DNA of 34,458 nt, taken from a virus. The stretch covers positions 1 to 34,458 of IMG/VR virus record IMGVR_UViG_3300046010_007035. One strand, 5' to 3'. The position numbers were made by a program, and so were the translations under genes. Positions 13,637 through 21,888 of the stretch are shown piece by piece (the first letter of the stretch is position 1; every line of letters begins with the position of its first letter). The notes beneath the pieces were generated by a model. It worked only from the letters and a program-made list of their open reading frames with translations, did no database searches and was not told the DNA's origin.

Positions 13637-14395
13637 ATGAAAAAATTATCAGATATATATCGTTTAATATTGGAAGAAGAAAAACCACCCGAAGAAATAG
13701 TAGATGATTTACCAGATATTGGTGATTATTTTGAGCCTGAACCTATAGATCCAAGAATTAGACCAGGGCCTCTTCCATATGATCCTATAACAAATCCAAG
13801 AGTACCACCAATACCAGCATGGTTTGGTGGAACAATAACACAATGGATTCGATATCTAACAATTCTTGCACCTTGGTTATTTTTTACACAACAAGCAGGT
13901 GGAGGACTTGGAAATGGTGGATATGGTTGGTATGGAAATGATGATCAAGGATGGATTCCTATGCCTCCACCAACGAATTGGCAAGGACCAGATATTGAAT
14001 GGTATAGAGACATATTAGGAATAAAACCAAGCGAATTCCCAGGACTTGGACTTCAATTTGATAGAGAAGGAAATGAAATAAGAGATGATATTTCAGACGC
14101 TCCTGTTACTCCAACTAGACCAGATCCTCCACCACCACCATCAGATCCTAATATAGTAGATGAAAATGGATATTTGCTTCCAGATTATGCCTATAAGTGG
14201 AATAAACAGAGACAAAGATATGAAATTGTTCCAAGACCACCAAATATTATAAATCTTCCATCGTATTATTATGATGTAAATACAGGAAGATGGGTAGTGT
14301 ATGTACCCGAACCAGTATCTCAAAATCCACCAACAGTGGATCAACCAAAACCAGTACCAGTACAGTTACCAGCAACCCCAACTAGGTATTATTAA
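13637..14395 (+). CDS. Tagged Pro-rich internal-protein candidate with hydrophobic helix
   Basis: 252 residues. N-terminal MKKLSDIYRLILEEEKPPEE is an amphipathic helix ending in an L-E-E-type site (residues 12-15). Next a Pro-rich linker, a hydrophobic helix WIRYLTILAPWLFF (70-83), TQQAGGG, then GNDDQGW.PMPP and EWYRDILGIKPSEFPGLGLQ (121-140), and a Pro-rich tail. The 65-150 module recurs in the 19568-20872 protein. A membrane-active protein delivered with the DNA is an inference. CCTAAATA five bases before the ATG and no ribosome site suggest a leaderless late mRNA. Confidence 0.7.
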   Translation: MKKLSDIYRLILEEEKPPEEIVDDLPDIGDYFEPEPIDPRIRPGPLPYDPITNPRVPPIPAWFGGTITQWIRYLTILAPWLFFTQQAGGGLGNGGYGWYGNDDQGWIPMPPPTNWQGPDIEWYRDILGIKPSEFPGLGLQFDREGNEIRDDISDAPVTPTRPDPPPPPSDPNIVDENGYLLPDYAYKWNKQRQRYEIVPRPPNIINLPSYYYDVNTGRWVVYVPEPVSQNPPTVDQPKPVPVQLPATPTRYY

Positions 14396-14559
14396 ATACC
14401 TAGTCGATGATAAAGAGACTTTGGAAGACGACCCAACTTATGGAGTTCTTCCAAAGTTTTCTTTTTGGCATTTGCCAACATTGCTTGTTGCTTGGCAGTC
14501 CACTTCTTCTTCTTTACACGATGCTTGTGTGCTACTTCACGATCAGTTGTATTTGCCAT
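14392..14559 (-). CDS. 55-residue basic protein
   Basis: MANTTDREVAHKHRVKKKKW, then TAKQQAMLANAKKKTLEELH. A small highly basic helical protein, possibly nucleic-acid binding. It overlaps the plus gene by four bases and contains a terminator hairpin for it. Two bases separate it from the upstream 39-residue gene. Confidence 0.6.
   Translation of the reverse strand: MANTTDREVAHKHRVKKKKWTAKQQAMLANAKKKTLEELHKLGRLPKSLYHRLGI
14418..14466 (+). terminator. Terminator of the plus gene, embedded in the opposing gene
   Basis: ACTTTGGAAGA (14418-14428) pairs with TCTTCCAAAGT (14447-14457), followed by TTTTCTTTTT. It lies inside the 55-residue minus-strand gene. A second inverted repeat ACTAGGTATT/AATACCTAGT (14381-14404) spans the stop codon. 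Confidence 0.7.
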
Positions 14560-14561
14560 AA

Positions 14562-14681
14562 TTAACCCTTTTTCTTACTTGAAGTTCCCTTAAGATTTTG
14601 ACTTCTATGAACATTCTTCATGAACATAGACTCTTTTGTTTTACGATTTCCACTGTGACTAAAGTTGCGTTTAATTTTCAT
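14562..14681 (-). CDS. 39-residue basic protein
   Basis: MKIKRNFSHSGNRKTKESMF and ends GTSSKKKG. Strongly basic, no acidic patch. An AGAGG site lies upstream and the start overlaps the previous gene by 11 bases. Unknown function. Confidence 0.55.
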   Translation of the reverse strand: MKIKRNFSHSGNRKTKESMFMKNVHRSQNLKGTSSKKKG

Positions 14682-15147
14682 TTTGAATACCTCTAAGTTT
14701 GTTGACTATTGATCGTGCTTTATCTAGATTCTCTTTAGACTTTTGTGCTTGTTCTTTTTGTTTTTGAACACGCTTTTCGAAACTTTGTTTTGCTGTTTGT
14801 TTTCTTTTCTCAAGAATTTCTTTCTGACTGGATTCTACATCCTGCCCTTCTTTGTCATTGTTCACCAATTCGTCGGGTGTTCTAAATGAAACAATCTTAG
14901 AGATTCTAAAACTTTTCCATTTGCCTTCTGTGACATCCCAGACAGGAAGTAGATCTTCGTCTACTGCTGGTCTATAGATACCTTCTATTGCCTTTTCAAA
15001 TTTTGCAGGAAGTTGATCTGCCTTGAGTGTACAAAGCATAACACGATTTGTGTTATCCTTGACCTTTGTGAAAGAAACCTGGCATATTCCCTCTCCTAGA
15101 AATTTTAGGAGAATTTGGCGGTCTATATTGTTTTGTTGAAGTATCAT
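14671..15147 (-). CDS. WYL_2 (DUF2693)-like protein with coiled-coil tail
   Basis: 158 residues from the ATG at 15147, which has AGGAG upstream. The N-terminal barrel (ILLKFLGEGICQVSFTKVKD, NRVMLCTLKADQLPA, LLPVWDVTEGKWKSFRISKI) has the layout of the phage WYL_2/DUF2693 family, a small Sm-like fold. Residues about 95-158 are Lys/Gln/Glu-rich and helical (KQSFEKRVQKQKEQAQKSKE). Function unknown in the family. Confidence 0.65.
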   Translation of the reverse strand: MILQQNNIDRQILLKFLGEGICQVSFTKVKDNTNRVMLCTLKADQLPAKFEKAIEGIYRPAVDEDLLPVWDVTEGKWKSFRISKIVSFRTPDELVNNDKEGQDVESSQKEILEKRKQTAKQSFEKRVQKQKEQAQKSKENLDKARSIVNKLRGIQNEN

Positions 15148-15277
15148 TTTTTTCTCCTGGAAGTAAATTAGGAATACCAATCATTTGACGAAGCAAAGTT
15201 CTGTAGTATTCTGGACTACCATGAGTATAATCGCTTGCTACCTTGTAATCAAGTTCTTGCCAATTAGATTCTTGCAT
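15053..15277 (-). CDS. Possible small protein overlapping the WYL_2-like gene
   Basis: A 74-residue frame, MQESNWQELDYKVASDYTHG then SPEYYRTLLRQMIGIPNLLP. The first 45 residues look like a real phage protein. The last 32 lie in another frame over the start of the WYL_2-like gene and look unstructured. No clear ribosome site. Either a true overlap of 95 bases or a gene whose end has frameshifted. Confidence 0.45.
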   Translation of the reverse strand: MQESNWQELDYKVASDYTHGSPEYYRTLLRQMIGIPNLLPGEKNDTSTKQYRPPNSPKISRRGNMPGFFHKGQG

Positions 15278-15304
15278 ATATAATATATATTATGGAGAAT
15301 AATA

Positions 15305-15544
15305 ATGGCTGATTCATATCAAAAAGCAATTGCTGTACCAGCAGGTACAGGATTAACTGGATTTTTTCTTGGGTTTTTAAATGGAGCAACTGCACAGAAT
15401 GTTGCAATTGCTAGTCCAAGAATTTACAACTCAAGTAAAGTCATTACTGATGTTACAATTTCAGTGGCAGCTGGTCAAGAAGTCAAAGTCACATGCAATA
15501 AAATTGTACCAGCATCGCATCCAGTTTTAGCATTTCCATATTAA
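15305..15544 (+). CDS. Small beta-rich structural protein
   Basis: 79 residues, MADSYQKAIAVPAGTGLTGF, then VITDVTISVAAGQEVKVTCN and HPVLAFPY. An all-beta small domain in late orientation with GGAG before its ATG. It resembles in style the C-terminal domain of the large beta-repeat protein. A small capsid decoration or fibre-tip protein is possible. Confidence 0.55.
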   Translation: MADSYQKAIAVPAGTGLTGFFLGFLNGATAQNVAIASPRIYNSSKVITDVTISVAAGQEVKVTCNKIVPASHPVLAFPY

Positions 15545-15918
15545 GACTTACTCTTTGAGAGTTGGTAATCTAACCAATGCTCTTTCCAATCGTAACGAGA
15601 TCTATTTCGGAATCGATAATTATCAGAACCGATAGAAATATATGAATCGTCTACATCGTGAAAGTGGCAGTAATAATATGGACGATGTGATGTTGGATCT
15701 CCATGCTCTCTAGTTTGAGCAGATCCAGTACCCCTATCCACATACTCCTTCAATGTTCCTGGAAGAGCATGAATGTTAAAGTAAAACTTAATGACATCTG
15801 ATTCTGCCAGATTTTCCCACCACGACACAAATTCGTCTTGTGTCATGTTTGGTCGCCAGATCCATTTACGATATCCATATTCTTCATTCAGAAAAATCTC
15901 AATAGTATTTTCACGCAT
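15541..15918 (-). CDS. Hypothetical protein rich in aromatic residues
   Basis: 125 residues, MRENTIEIFLNEEYGYRKWI, with many Trp, Tyr and His (PYYYCHFHDVDDSYISIG). Its stop overlaps the plus gene by four bases and its start shares one base with the upstream stop (TAATG). Not recognised. Confidence 0.6.
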   Translation of the reverse strand: MRENTIEIFLNEEYGYRKWIWRPNMTQDEFVSWWENLAESDVIKFYFNIHALPGTLKEYVDRGTGSAQTREHGDPTSHRPYYYCHFHDVDDSYISIGSDNYRFRNRSRYDWKEHWLDYQLSKSKS

Positions 15919-16151
15919 TAATTTTCATCTTTCTCGTTAAAGTGTTCTGTAATGTACTTAAGAAATTTGTATTCTTCTTCTAAAAAAGAAGCATGAGAAT
16001 TATCATCTAACAAACCTATAGCAAGAGATGCTGCTCTCTTCCAATAGAAAGAACTGTCACCATAAGCACCAACTGACGCTGACTTCTCTGCCAGCGAAAC
16101 ATATTCGCGGCAATCTTCTATCTTTTTAGTAATCAGCATTTTCTCAGTCAT
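15918..16151 (-). CDS. Small helical hypothetical protein
   Basis: 77 residues, MTEKMLITKKIEDCREYVSL, with a TPR-like helix pair (AEKSASVGAYGDSSFYWKRA, ASLAIGLLDD). The start overlaps the end of the hyperacidic gene by eight bases, so both are probably translated from one mRNA. Confidence 0.6.
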   Translation of the reverse strand: MTEKMLITKKIEDCREYVSLAEKSASVGAYGDSSFYWKRAASLAIGLLDDNSHASFLEEEYKFLKYITEHFNEKDEN

Positions 16152-16476
16152 CCAACTCGTCTTCGTCGTCGGTTTCAATCTCGTAATCTTGCTGTTCATC
16201 GTCATCGTATACGCCATCGTCATCATCTTCGATGTCGTCGTCATCGATGTCTTCATCGTCTTCCCAATCATCCTCATCGTCCCAGTCGTCATCGTCTAGA
16301 TCATCATCCAGATCATCGTCGTCATCGATGTCTTCATTTAGATCATCTTCGTCATCAAAGTCATCTTCTTCGATATCTTCGAAGTCTTCCTCTTCAAAAT
16401 CTTTATCATCGAAAAGAACAATTTCTGTATTGCTAAAGTTTACAGGAAAATAAATCATTTTTTCTTCGCTTAACAT
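16144..16476 (-). CDS. Hyperacidic protein, possible DNA mimic
   Basis: 110 residues. After an ordinary N-terminus (MLSEEKMIYFPVNFSNTEIV), roughly three quarters of the remaining 87 residues are Asp or Glu, spaced by isolated Ile, Leu, Phe and Trp (DDDWDDEDDWEDDEDIDDDD). Such charge is seen in phage DNA mimics that block restriction or nucleoid proteins. A low-complexity, disordered histone- or polymerase-binding tail is an alternative. GGAG precedes the ATG and a near-perfect early promoter drives it. Confidence 0.65.
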   Translation of the reverse strand: MLSEEKMIYFPVNFSNTEIVLFDDKDFEEEDFEDIEEDDFDDEDDLNEDIDDDDDLDDDLDDDDWDDEDDWEDDEDIDDDDIEDDDDGVYDDDEQQDYEIETDDEDELDD

Positions 16477-16494
16477 TTTGACTCCGTTTCATCT

Positions 16495-16522
16495 ATTATA
16501 CCACACACCCTATGTATGTCAA
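16495..16522 (-). promoter_or_regulatory. Promoter of the hyperacidic gene
   Basis: Minus strand TTGACA (16522-16517), 16-base spacer, TATAAT (16500-16495). Confidence 0.83.
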
Positions 16523-16541
16523 GTCCCAGTTTTCGGTATTA

Positions 16542-16549
16542 TATAAATA
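16542..16549 (+). promoter_or_regulatory. T4-type late promoter
   Basis: TATAAATA, the exact T4 late consensus, ten bases before the ATG of the tagged protein at 16560. Confidence 0.75.
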
Positions 16550-16559
16550 ATTTAAGCAT

Positions 16560-17438
16560 ATGAAAAAATTTAAAGAATACATTATCGAATCAGCGGGTGG
16601 AGGAAATAAAGGAGAACCTGGTGTTAATGATCTTCCACCTGGATTAGATTATACAAGCGCAGCATATCTTTCTGCAACTCCCATGTCAACTGCAAAGGGT
16701 TATGTTGCTGCATTGGAACCAGTTACATTTACACCATACATGTATAGATCAGTATACAGTCCTTATGTGTCTGGTGGATTGGATCCTGGTCAAGACAGAA
16801 ATAATGGAAGAGTAAGCGGTGGTGGTGGATTTGAAATCGAAAAACAATCTCGGGATTATTTGATTGCTCTTGCAAAAAGATATGGTATAGACATCGAAAC
16901 ACCAGAATCGATGCAGAAAAAGCAGCAACAACAAATGGGTGGTCAGCAACAACAAATGCCTATGGGTGGAATGGGTGGTCAACAACAACAAGGCATGGAC
17001 CATTATCTTTACAATCAAGTCAAGAAACACCCAGCAATGTATTTACTTAATCAAGATCAAGGTCTACAAAAAGAATTCGACAAAGCATTCAAATCGATGT
17101 TGGATTGGAAAACAACAACTAAAAATCCAGACGAAGGAAAAGATTGGTACACTCTTTGGAAAGAAAAGAAGAAGAAAGAAGAAGATCAACACAAAGTCAA
17201 TCTGGGTAGAATGGCAACACAACTGAGATTTAAAGAATTTTCCACAGGTGTACACAATAGATTGAATCATATGGGATTGGCATCTGATGACCTTCCACAT
17301 ATTAAGAATTATCTTGATCCATCAAATCATCCTATGACACATGATCAAGAACAAAATCAACAATCAATGAATCAAGATCAGAATTATGGATATCCTGATG
17401 ATTCATATACAAATTTAGATTACGGAACTATGGAATAA
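16560..17438 (+). CDS. Tagged internal-protein candidate with Gln/Met/Gly-rich centre
   Basis: 292 residues. MKKFKEYIIESAGGGNKGEP matches the T4 capsid-targeting sequence, with I-I-E at 8-10 followed by Ser. Next a Pro/Tyr region, a helical patch SRDYLIALAKRYGIDIETPE, a glutamine/methionine/glycine run (about 120-145, QQQQM and GGMGG repeats), then a basic helical domain (DWYTLWKEKKKKEEDQHK, HNRLNHMGLASDDLPHIKNY) and an Asn/Gln/Asp tail. It has its own late promoter and terminator. Packaging in the head is inferred from the tag. Confidence 0.7.
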   Translation: MKKFKEYIIESAGGGNKGEPGVNDLPPGLDYTSAAYLSATPMSTAKGYVAALEPVTFTPYMYRSVYSPYVSGGLDPGQDRNNGRVSGGGGFEIEKQSRDYLIALAKRYGIDIETPESMQKKQQQQMGGQQQQMPMGGMGGQQQQGMDHYLYNQVKKHPAMYLLNQDQGLQKEFDKAFKSMLDWKTTTKNPDEGKDWYTLWKEKKKKEEDQHKVNLGRMATQLRFKEFSTGVHNRLNHMGLASDDLPHIKNYLDPSNHPMTHDQEQNQQSMNQDQNYGYPDDSYTNLDYGTME

Positions 17439-17466
17439 AAAAACCCCCTTTCGGGGGTTTTTCTTT
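17439..17466. terminator. Bidirectional terminator
   Basis: AAAAACCCCC-TTTC-GGGGGTTTTT (17439-17462) with T-runs on both strands. It separates convergent tagged genes. Confidence 0.9.
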
Positions 17467-17467
17467 T

Positions 17468-18076
17468 TTACCAAACAGGCATTCCGTGTCTCCATCTCCA
17501 CCAAAATGGTATCTGTGGGTTATCACGACTATTTGGATCATCACCATCAGCTGGTGGTTGCAATCTGAGTTGACCAGTTCTCGGATCCCAGAAAAACTGC
17601 CCAGGTCTTACTGGCCATGTCATCCACCCATCATTATGTCGAACAAATCCCCAACCAACAAGTCCTGGTCGTTTTTCTAAAAGTCTCCATTGATTATTTT
17701 CGTGGTCCCACCACCAAATTCTAGTTCCATCTGGGAAATTCTCAAATGGTGGAGGATCCCATGCTGGTTCATCGAGTGGTTCTGTTGGTGTTGTTTCTGG
17801 TTCTCGTTCTGGATCTGGTTCTAGTTCGATTGGTGTATTTGGTGGAAACTGAGAATCGGGGAGTGATGGAATTGGTTGATTTGATATTGGACCACTAGGA
17901 GGTGGTAGATCCTGACCAGTTGGTCTTGGACCCTGTGGGGGTTCTGGTGGATCCCATGGACTTCTTAAATCCCATAAAGATGGAGGTCTATATGGTGGAG
18001 ATGCTTCATTAATAACTCTTTTATTAATGTTCTGTTCTAATTTTTTATACAGTTGTTCTTTTAAATATTTTCTCAT
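17468..18076 (-). CDS. Tagged Pro/Trp-rich internal-protein candidate
   Basis: 202 residues. N-terminal MRKYLKEQLYKKLEQNINKR is a basic amphipathic helix, and I-N-E at 22-24 followed by Ala is a cleavage-type site. The mature part is extremely proline-rich (PPEPPQGPRP, LEPDPEREPETTPTEP) and then tryptophan-rich: a WW-like unit TRIWWWDHENNQWRLLEKRP, later WMTWPVRPGQFFWDPRTGQL and FWWRWRHGMPVW at the end. No known domain. The FFWDPRTGQL unit has a relative in the next gene (WWWDPVAKKW). Eight bases from the upstream gene. Confidence 0.65.
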   Translation of the reverse strand: MRKYLKEQLYKKLEQNINKRVINEASPPYRPPSLWDLRSPWDPPEPPQGPRPTGQDLPPPSGPISNQPIPSLPDSQFPPNTPIELEPDPEREPETTPTEPLDEPAWDPPPFENFPDGTRIWWWDHENNQWRLLEKRPGLVGWGFVRHNDGWMTWPVRPGQFFWDPRTGQLRLQPPADGDDPNSRDNPQIPFWWRWRHGMPVW

Positions 18077-18084
18077 ATAATATC

Positions 18085-18732
18085 CTATGCCATAGGCATG
18101 GTATCTCTTGTTCTTGAAAGATTAGGCCAGTTACCCATGGGATATCCTCTCCAATCGCCTTGTGTCCATTTCTTTGCTACTGGATCCCACCACCAACCAA
18201 AATTCCATGGGTGGTACATTTCTGGATTAAGTTCCAAAGGTCCAGTTGGTGCTCCTGCTTGTCTTTCGAATGGACTAAACAGAACCCATCCGACTGAGGG
18301 GAACCAACGCCATATAGATCTAAGACCATTTAAAATTCTGGTGACAATAGATTCGTCTTGTTGTGCGTCGATATACTCCCAAGAATAAATTGGCATACCG
18401 TTAGCATCTCTGCGTTCTACTAGTATCAGAATTCTACCTGGTCTTTCTTCTGGTCTAGGTGGAATCGTTGTTTCTCTACCGTGCATTGTTATGTCACCAG
18501 GTTCTACCTGTCTTGGATCCATCACATCATCGATTGTGATTTCATCTGGTAGATCTGGTGGTATAATTCGATCTATTTCACCTGTTTCCCAGTTCCATTC
18601 AAATCCAGGTGGAATGTTTCCTGGATTTGGTGGGGGTGGAGTATATGATCCGTAAGTTGCAGTTGGACTATAACTCGCCTCAGAAATTGAGTTATAATAG
18701 TTTTCTAGTAGTAGTTTATTGAATGAGCTCAT
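18085..18732 (-). CDS. Tagged Pro/Trp-rich internal-protein candidate
   Basis: 215 residues. MSSFNKLLLENYYNSISEAS has the helix and I-S-E (16-18) before Ala. Then a Pro/Gly stretch (YTPPPPNPGNIPPGFEWNWE), a compact middle (RILILVERRDANGMPIYSWE, LNGLRSIWRWFPSVGWVLFS) and a WWWDPVAKKWTQGDWRGY unit. The AFDKLLVENYRKSLNEA segment of the 19568 protein is a clear relative of its N-terminus. An AATAAATA box ends five bases before the ATG, with no ribosome site. Confidence 0.65.
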   Translation of the reverse strand: MSSFNKLLLENYYNSISEASYSPTATYGSYTPPPPNPGNIPPGFEWNWETGEIDRIIPPDLPDEITIDDVMDPRQVEPGDITMHGRETTIPPRPEERPGRILILVERRDANGMPIYSWEYIDAQQDESIVTRILNGLRSIWRWFPSVGWVLFSPFERQAGAPTGPLELNPEMYHPWNFGWWWDPVAKKWTQGDWRGYPMGNWPNLSRTRDTMPMA

Positions 18733-18740
18733 GATATTAT

Positions 18741-19550
18741 TTATTGTCGTATTAATGGAAGAATATCTCTGTAGTAAAAGTCACCAGCTGGTGTGTTGTA
18801 GTAGGCAGGACGATCAAATCCAGTTGGTGGTTCTCCAGTAAAAGGATTCCAACCAGGATATAGGTAATCAAGAGGAGTATTCCATCCATACCCAGGATAA
18901 ACATTACCATTCTGATCCATTCTAAATTGCTGACTGGGAATCTGTTGTAATCCTTCTCTATTGAAGTTTGGTGGTAAATTTGGATATACTGTAAAGTTAT
19001 GTGGGGGCCCTACTACTACTGTAATGGTTCCATCTTCATTTGTTATTACTCTTATCTGACGACCTTCCGAATCAGTATAGTCTGGTGGGAATTCAAATAC
19101 TTTAGGATTGATTGGTAAATCTTCATAAGGAATTGGTAAATCCTCTGCATCTTCTTCGGTTGATTCTGTGTCATTTATATCAAGGTTTTCATAATCATCC
19201 TCAGTTGGTTCACTCGCAGATGGTGTATTTCTTAAATAAGGATTAGTAATTATTTGCAAAACGCCATTATCGTCATAAAACTGAATTGGAGAAGCATTCC
19301 AATTATCAAATGGTGGTATTAATACCCCTGGAGTTCCATAAGGTGGAACATCATATGATGATCTATAGGTTGGTGTTTGTTGCTGATATGGTTGATTGTA
19401 TGATGATTGATAATTTTGTCTTTGATTACGAACATCAAATTTTTCAGCACCAATAGTTTCTTTTGGTGTTGTAGTGTCGATGCTTCCTGTTACCATTTCA
19501 TTCAATTTGGTACGAAGACGATTTTTAATATGTTCTTTTATATTTATCAT
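18741..19550 (-). CDS. Tagged Pro/Tyr/Asn-rich internal-protein candidate
   Basis: 269 residues. MINIKEHIKNRLRTKLNEMV gives a basic amphipathic helix and L-N-E at 16-18. Then a Tyr/Gln/Ser run (RQNYQSSYNQPYQQQTPTYR), an acidic linker (about 115-145), a small ordered domain (RQIRVITNEDGTITVVVGPP), and a Pro/Asn/Tyr tail with YLYPGWNPFTGEPPTGFDRP. A TATAAATA late box ends five bases before the ATG and no ribosome site is present. Confidence 0.65.
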   Translation of the reverse strand: MINIKEHIKNRLRTKLNEMVTGSIDTTTPKETIGAEKFDVRNQRQNYQSSYNQPYQQQTPTYRSSYDVPPYGTPGVLIPPFDNWNASPIQFYDDNGVLQIITNPYLRNTPSASEPTEDDYENLDINDTESTEEDAEDLPIPYEDLPINPKVFEFPPDYTDSEGRQIRVITNEDGTITVVVGPPHNFTVYPNLPPNFNREGLQQIPSQQFRMDQNGNVYPGYGWNTPLDYLYPGWNPFTGEPPTGFDRPAYYNTPAGDFYYRDILPLIRQ

Positions 19551-19567
19551 GATAATATTTATATTTT

Positions 19568-20872
19568 TTATTGATCAACGTATGGATAGGTATCATTTGT
19601 GTATAGAGGATATCTTGGTCTTCTTGTTGGGAGTTGAATTGGTTGGTTTGCAACTGGACCATCTACAGCAGGAACTAGTTCATTTCCGTCCTGATCGAAT
19701 TGCAATCCAAGACCTGGGAATTCACTTGGTTTGATTCCGAGAACATCTCTGTACCATTCCATATCGCTTCCTCTCCACCAAGTTCCATCGGGTGGCATTG
19801 GATACCAACCCTGATCGTCATTTCCTACGAAACCAGGTCTGGGTGATCCACCACCTGCTTGTTGAGTAAATATCCATGGAGCAACAGCACCAAGAAGTTG
19901 TAACCATCCAGCAAGACCACCAGTCCACCAAGATGGTGGATTTTGTATAATGGGTCTTGGTGTTCTTGGTGGATTGATTGGATTTCTATATCTATCGTAT
20001 GTGTCATTTGGACCATAGACTGTTGGTCTTCTAAGGTCGGGATCAGGATCATTGTATGGACCAACATCGACTATATTGTGACCAATTGGTTTTGGACGAA
20101 GACGATCAATTGGAGTAGATGTAGGATTATATCGATTGGGATGATAACGAGGATCAAGTGGATTCTGCCATATGTCACCGAAACCGTCTTGTGGTCGAGC
20201 TTCGTTTAATGATTTTCTATAATTTTCTACGAGTAGTTTATCAAATGCTCCTGGCATATATGAGTCTCCAAGTCCTTTTCTTCTCCAGAAATTCCATTCT
20301 GCTTTTGTCATGTCACCCTGACCCATTCTTGGTTCCTTACCAATTTGAGAAGACATCTTTTGTTCGATCTCTCTCCGCGAAATTTTTTTAACGGGTCTTG
20401 TCTCTGCTTTTGTTTTAATACCAGCAAATTTTTCTATGTCACTCAGGGAAGTCAAATAAGAACCACCACCAGTTACATCTTTGGTATATTTGGTCAATTC
20501 GTCATCGGCATCAAGGTCATCCGAGAGAACAGTTATTTGAAACTTGCTATTTGGATTTTTGCTGTAGTGATTAAGTAATGTTCTAAGAGCGCGTGTGAAA
20601 TTCCAGGGTTTGGTCTTTTGTGCTTCGTGTGTCAGAGTATGATGATGTACATTCCCCTCATCACCCGATTCGAGATCATATTCACCTCGAATGAATCCCT
20701 TTCCCATTGCTCTTTGATATAATTCTCTGTCACTAAATGATTCGGCATGATTTCTATCTTTATATCCAAACAAATTTGGATTGTCCACGATATAATCTAG
20801 ATGCAAGTCCGTCTTATGGATTGGATGAAATTCACCCTGTGGTCCAAAAAAATGACGACTTGTGAAATTCAT
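19568..20872 (-). CDS. Two-part protein: globular domain, internal tag, Pro/Trp module
   Basis: 434 residues from the ATG at 20872, two bases after the upstream stop. Residues 1-200 form a globular domain (FGYKDRNHAESFSDRELYQR, WNFTRALRTLLNHYSK, FQITVLSDDLDADDELTKYT). Residues 206-224 (MPGAFDKLLVENYRKSLNE) are a second capsid-targeting-like segment with L-N-E before Ala. Residues 225-434 are Pro/Trp-rich and repeat the module of the 13637 gene (APWIFTQQAGGG, GNDDQGWYPMPP, EWYRDVLGIKPSEFPGLGLQ). Cleavage at 224 would release two products. It looks like a fusion of two genes or a polyprotein. Confidence 0.65.
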   Translation of the reverse strand: MNFTSRHFFGPQGEFHPIHKTDLHLDYIVDNPNLFGYKDRNHAESFSDRELYQRAMGKGFIRGEYDLESGDEGNVHHHTLTHEAQKTKPWNFTRALRTLLNHYSKNPNSKFQITVLSDDLDADDELTKYTKDVTGGGSYLTSLSDIEKFAGIKTKAETRPVKKISRREIEQKMSSQIGKEPRMGQGDMTKAEWNFWRRKGLGDSYMPGAFDKLLVENYRKSLNEARPQDGFGDIWQNPLDPRYHPNRYNPTSTPIDRLRPKPIGHNIVDVGPYNDPDPDLRRPTVYGPNDTYDRYRNPINPPRTPRPIIQNPPSWWTGGLAGWLQLLGAVAPWIFTQQAGGGSPRPGFVGNDDQGWYPMPPDGTWWRGSDMEWYRDVLGIKPSEFPGLGLQFDQDGNELVPAVDGPVANQPIQLPTRRPRYPLYTNDTYPYVDQ

Positions 20873-20874
20873 TG

Positions 20875-21870
20875 TTATGCCCACCAACCTGGTGTTACTT
20901 GATACTCTGGATCAATTGATTCTGGATATTGAAGAGGAGAGAATGGTTGTGGTTTTGGTCCTTGCCTCCAACGTTGATATCTTCCCCACAATTCCTTCAC
21001 TGCTCCCCTAAAGGCAGGAGTCATCCAAAAAGGAGTATGCCATGGATTCATTCCCGATGGCACATTTTGCCATGGGTTCCATCCAAGAATGGGATCCCAG
21101 TTTTGTGGTGGGCCGTAATAGAATTCAAGTATTTTCCATAATTCTTTGGTGACCCACGGTATATGATTTGGAGGAATATTATCTCTCATCCACTCAGGAA
21201 TCGCATACCATATATCGACAATACTCGGGGGTATATATGGTTGTGTTTGATCATATGAATCATTTGGAGACTGCATAGGATCACTCCATTGACCAGAATT
21301 CGGATCAAATGCTGTAGGCCATTGATCGGGTGGATCTACTTTTGGTTCAATTGCAGACTCTTTTAATTCGGTATCCATCTGCGACATCAAAAATTTTTCA
21401 TACTCGGGTAATGACAATACCATATGATTAGGATGACCAGAAACTTCGATTCTATATCCAGGATGTTTTTCATGAACTGCTCTTGCAGTATGCAACCGAT
21501 TATAGACATCATTTTCTACATCTTTTTTACGCATAAGAGTATAGTCTGGACGACCATATTGTTCTTTACCTTCTGGTTGACCCTTTGCTTGACTAATAAT
21601 ATAGAACATCTTATTCTTATGATCGATTCTTCCGAAAGATAAAGGTCGTGGTTTATGTTTATTTTCTTCAGTAGTATCATTATCGTTCATTGCGTAGTTG
21701 AACTGTGGTAATACATCATCATGTTCTATGAAGACATCAAATCCTTTATCTTCTTCTGGTGTGTGCACAATGTGTAATTTCTTATTTGAATTAACAACAA
21801 AGAGTGAATTATCCTTGAAGTCAAATTTATTCTTTGCCGATTCGATGATGAATTGTTTAAAGGGTTTCAT
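20875..21870 (-). CDS. Two-part tagged protein with Pro/Trp-rich C-terminal module
   Basis: 331 residues. MKPFKQFIIESAKNKFDFKD matches the T4 targeting sequence, with I-I-E at 8-10 before Ser. A globular domain follows (SLFVVNSNKKLHIVHTPEED, FYIISQAKGQPEGKEQYGR, VENDVYNRLHTARAVHEKHP), then T-E-L-K-E (167-171) before Ser, a second cleavage-type site. The C-terminal part is Pro/Trp-rich (IPEWMRDNIPPNHIPWVTKE, WDPILGWNPWQNVPSGMNPW). TATAAATA lies 18 bases before the ATG. It heads the minus-strand cluster of tagged genes. Confidence 0.68.
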   Translation of the reverse strand: MKPFKQFIIESAKNKFDFKDNSLFVVNSNKKLHIVHTPEEDKGFDVFIEHDDVLPQFNYAMNDNDTTEENKHKPRPLSFGRIDHKNKMFYIISQAKGQPEGKEQYGRPDYTLMRKKDVENDVYNRLHTARAVHEKHPGYRIEVSGHPNHMVLSLPEYEKFLMSQMDTELKESAIEPKVDPPDQWPTAFDPNSGQWSDPMQSPNDSYDQTQPYIPPSIVDIWYAIPEWMRDNIPPNHIPWVTKELWKILEFYYGPPQNWDPILGWNPWQNVPSGMNPWHTPFWMTPAFRGAVKELWGRYQRWRQGPKPQPFSPLQYPESIDPEYQVTPGWWA

Positions 21871-21888
21871 ATGCGACTTTATAGAAAG

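Noticed and set aside
16232-16453. Plus-strand serine-rich frame
   Set aside because: It is the mirror of the Asp/Glu-coding GAT/GAC/GAA repeats of the hyperacidic minus-strand gene.
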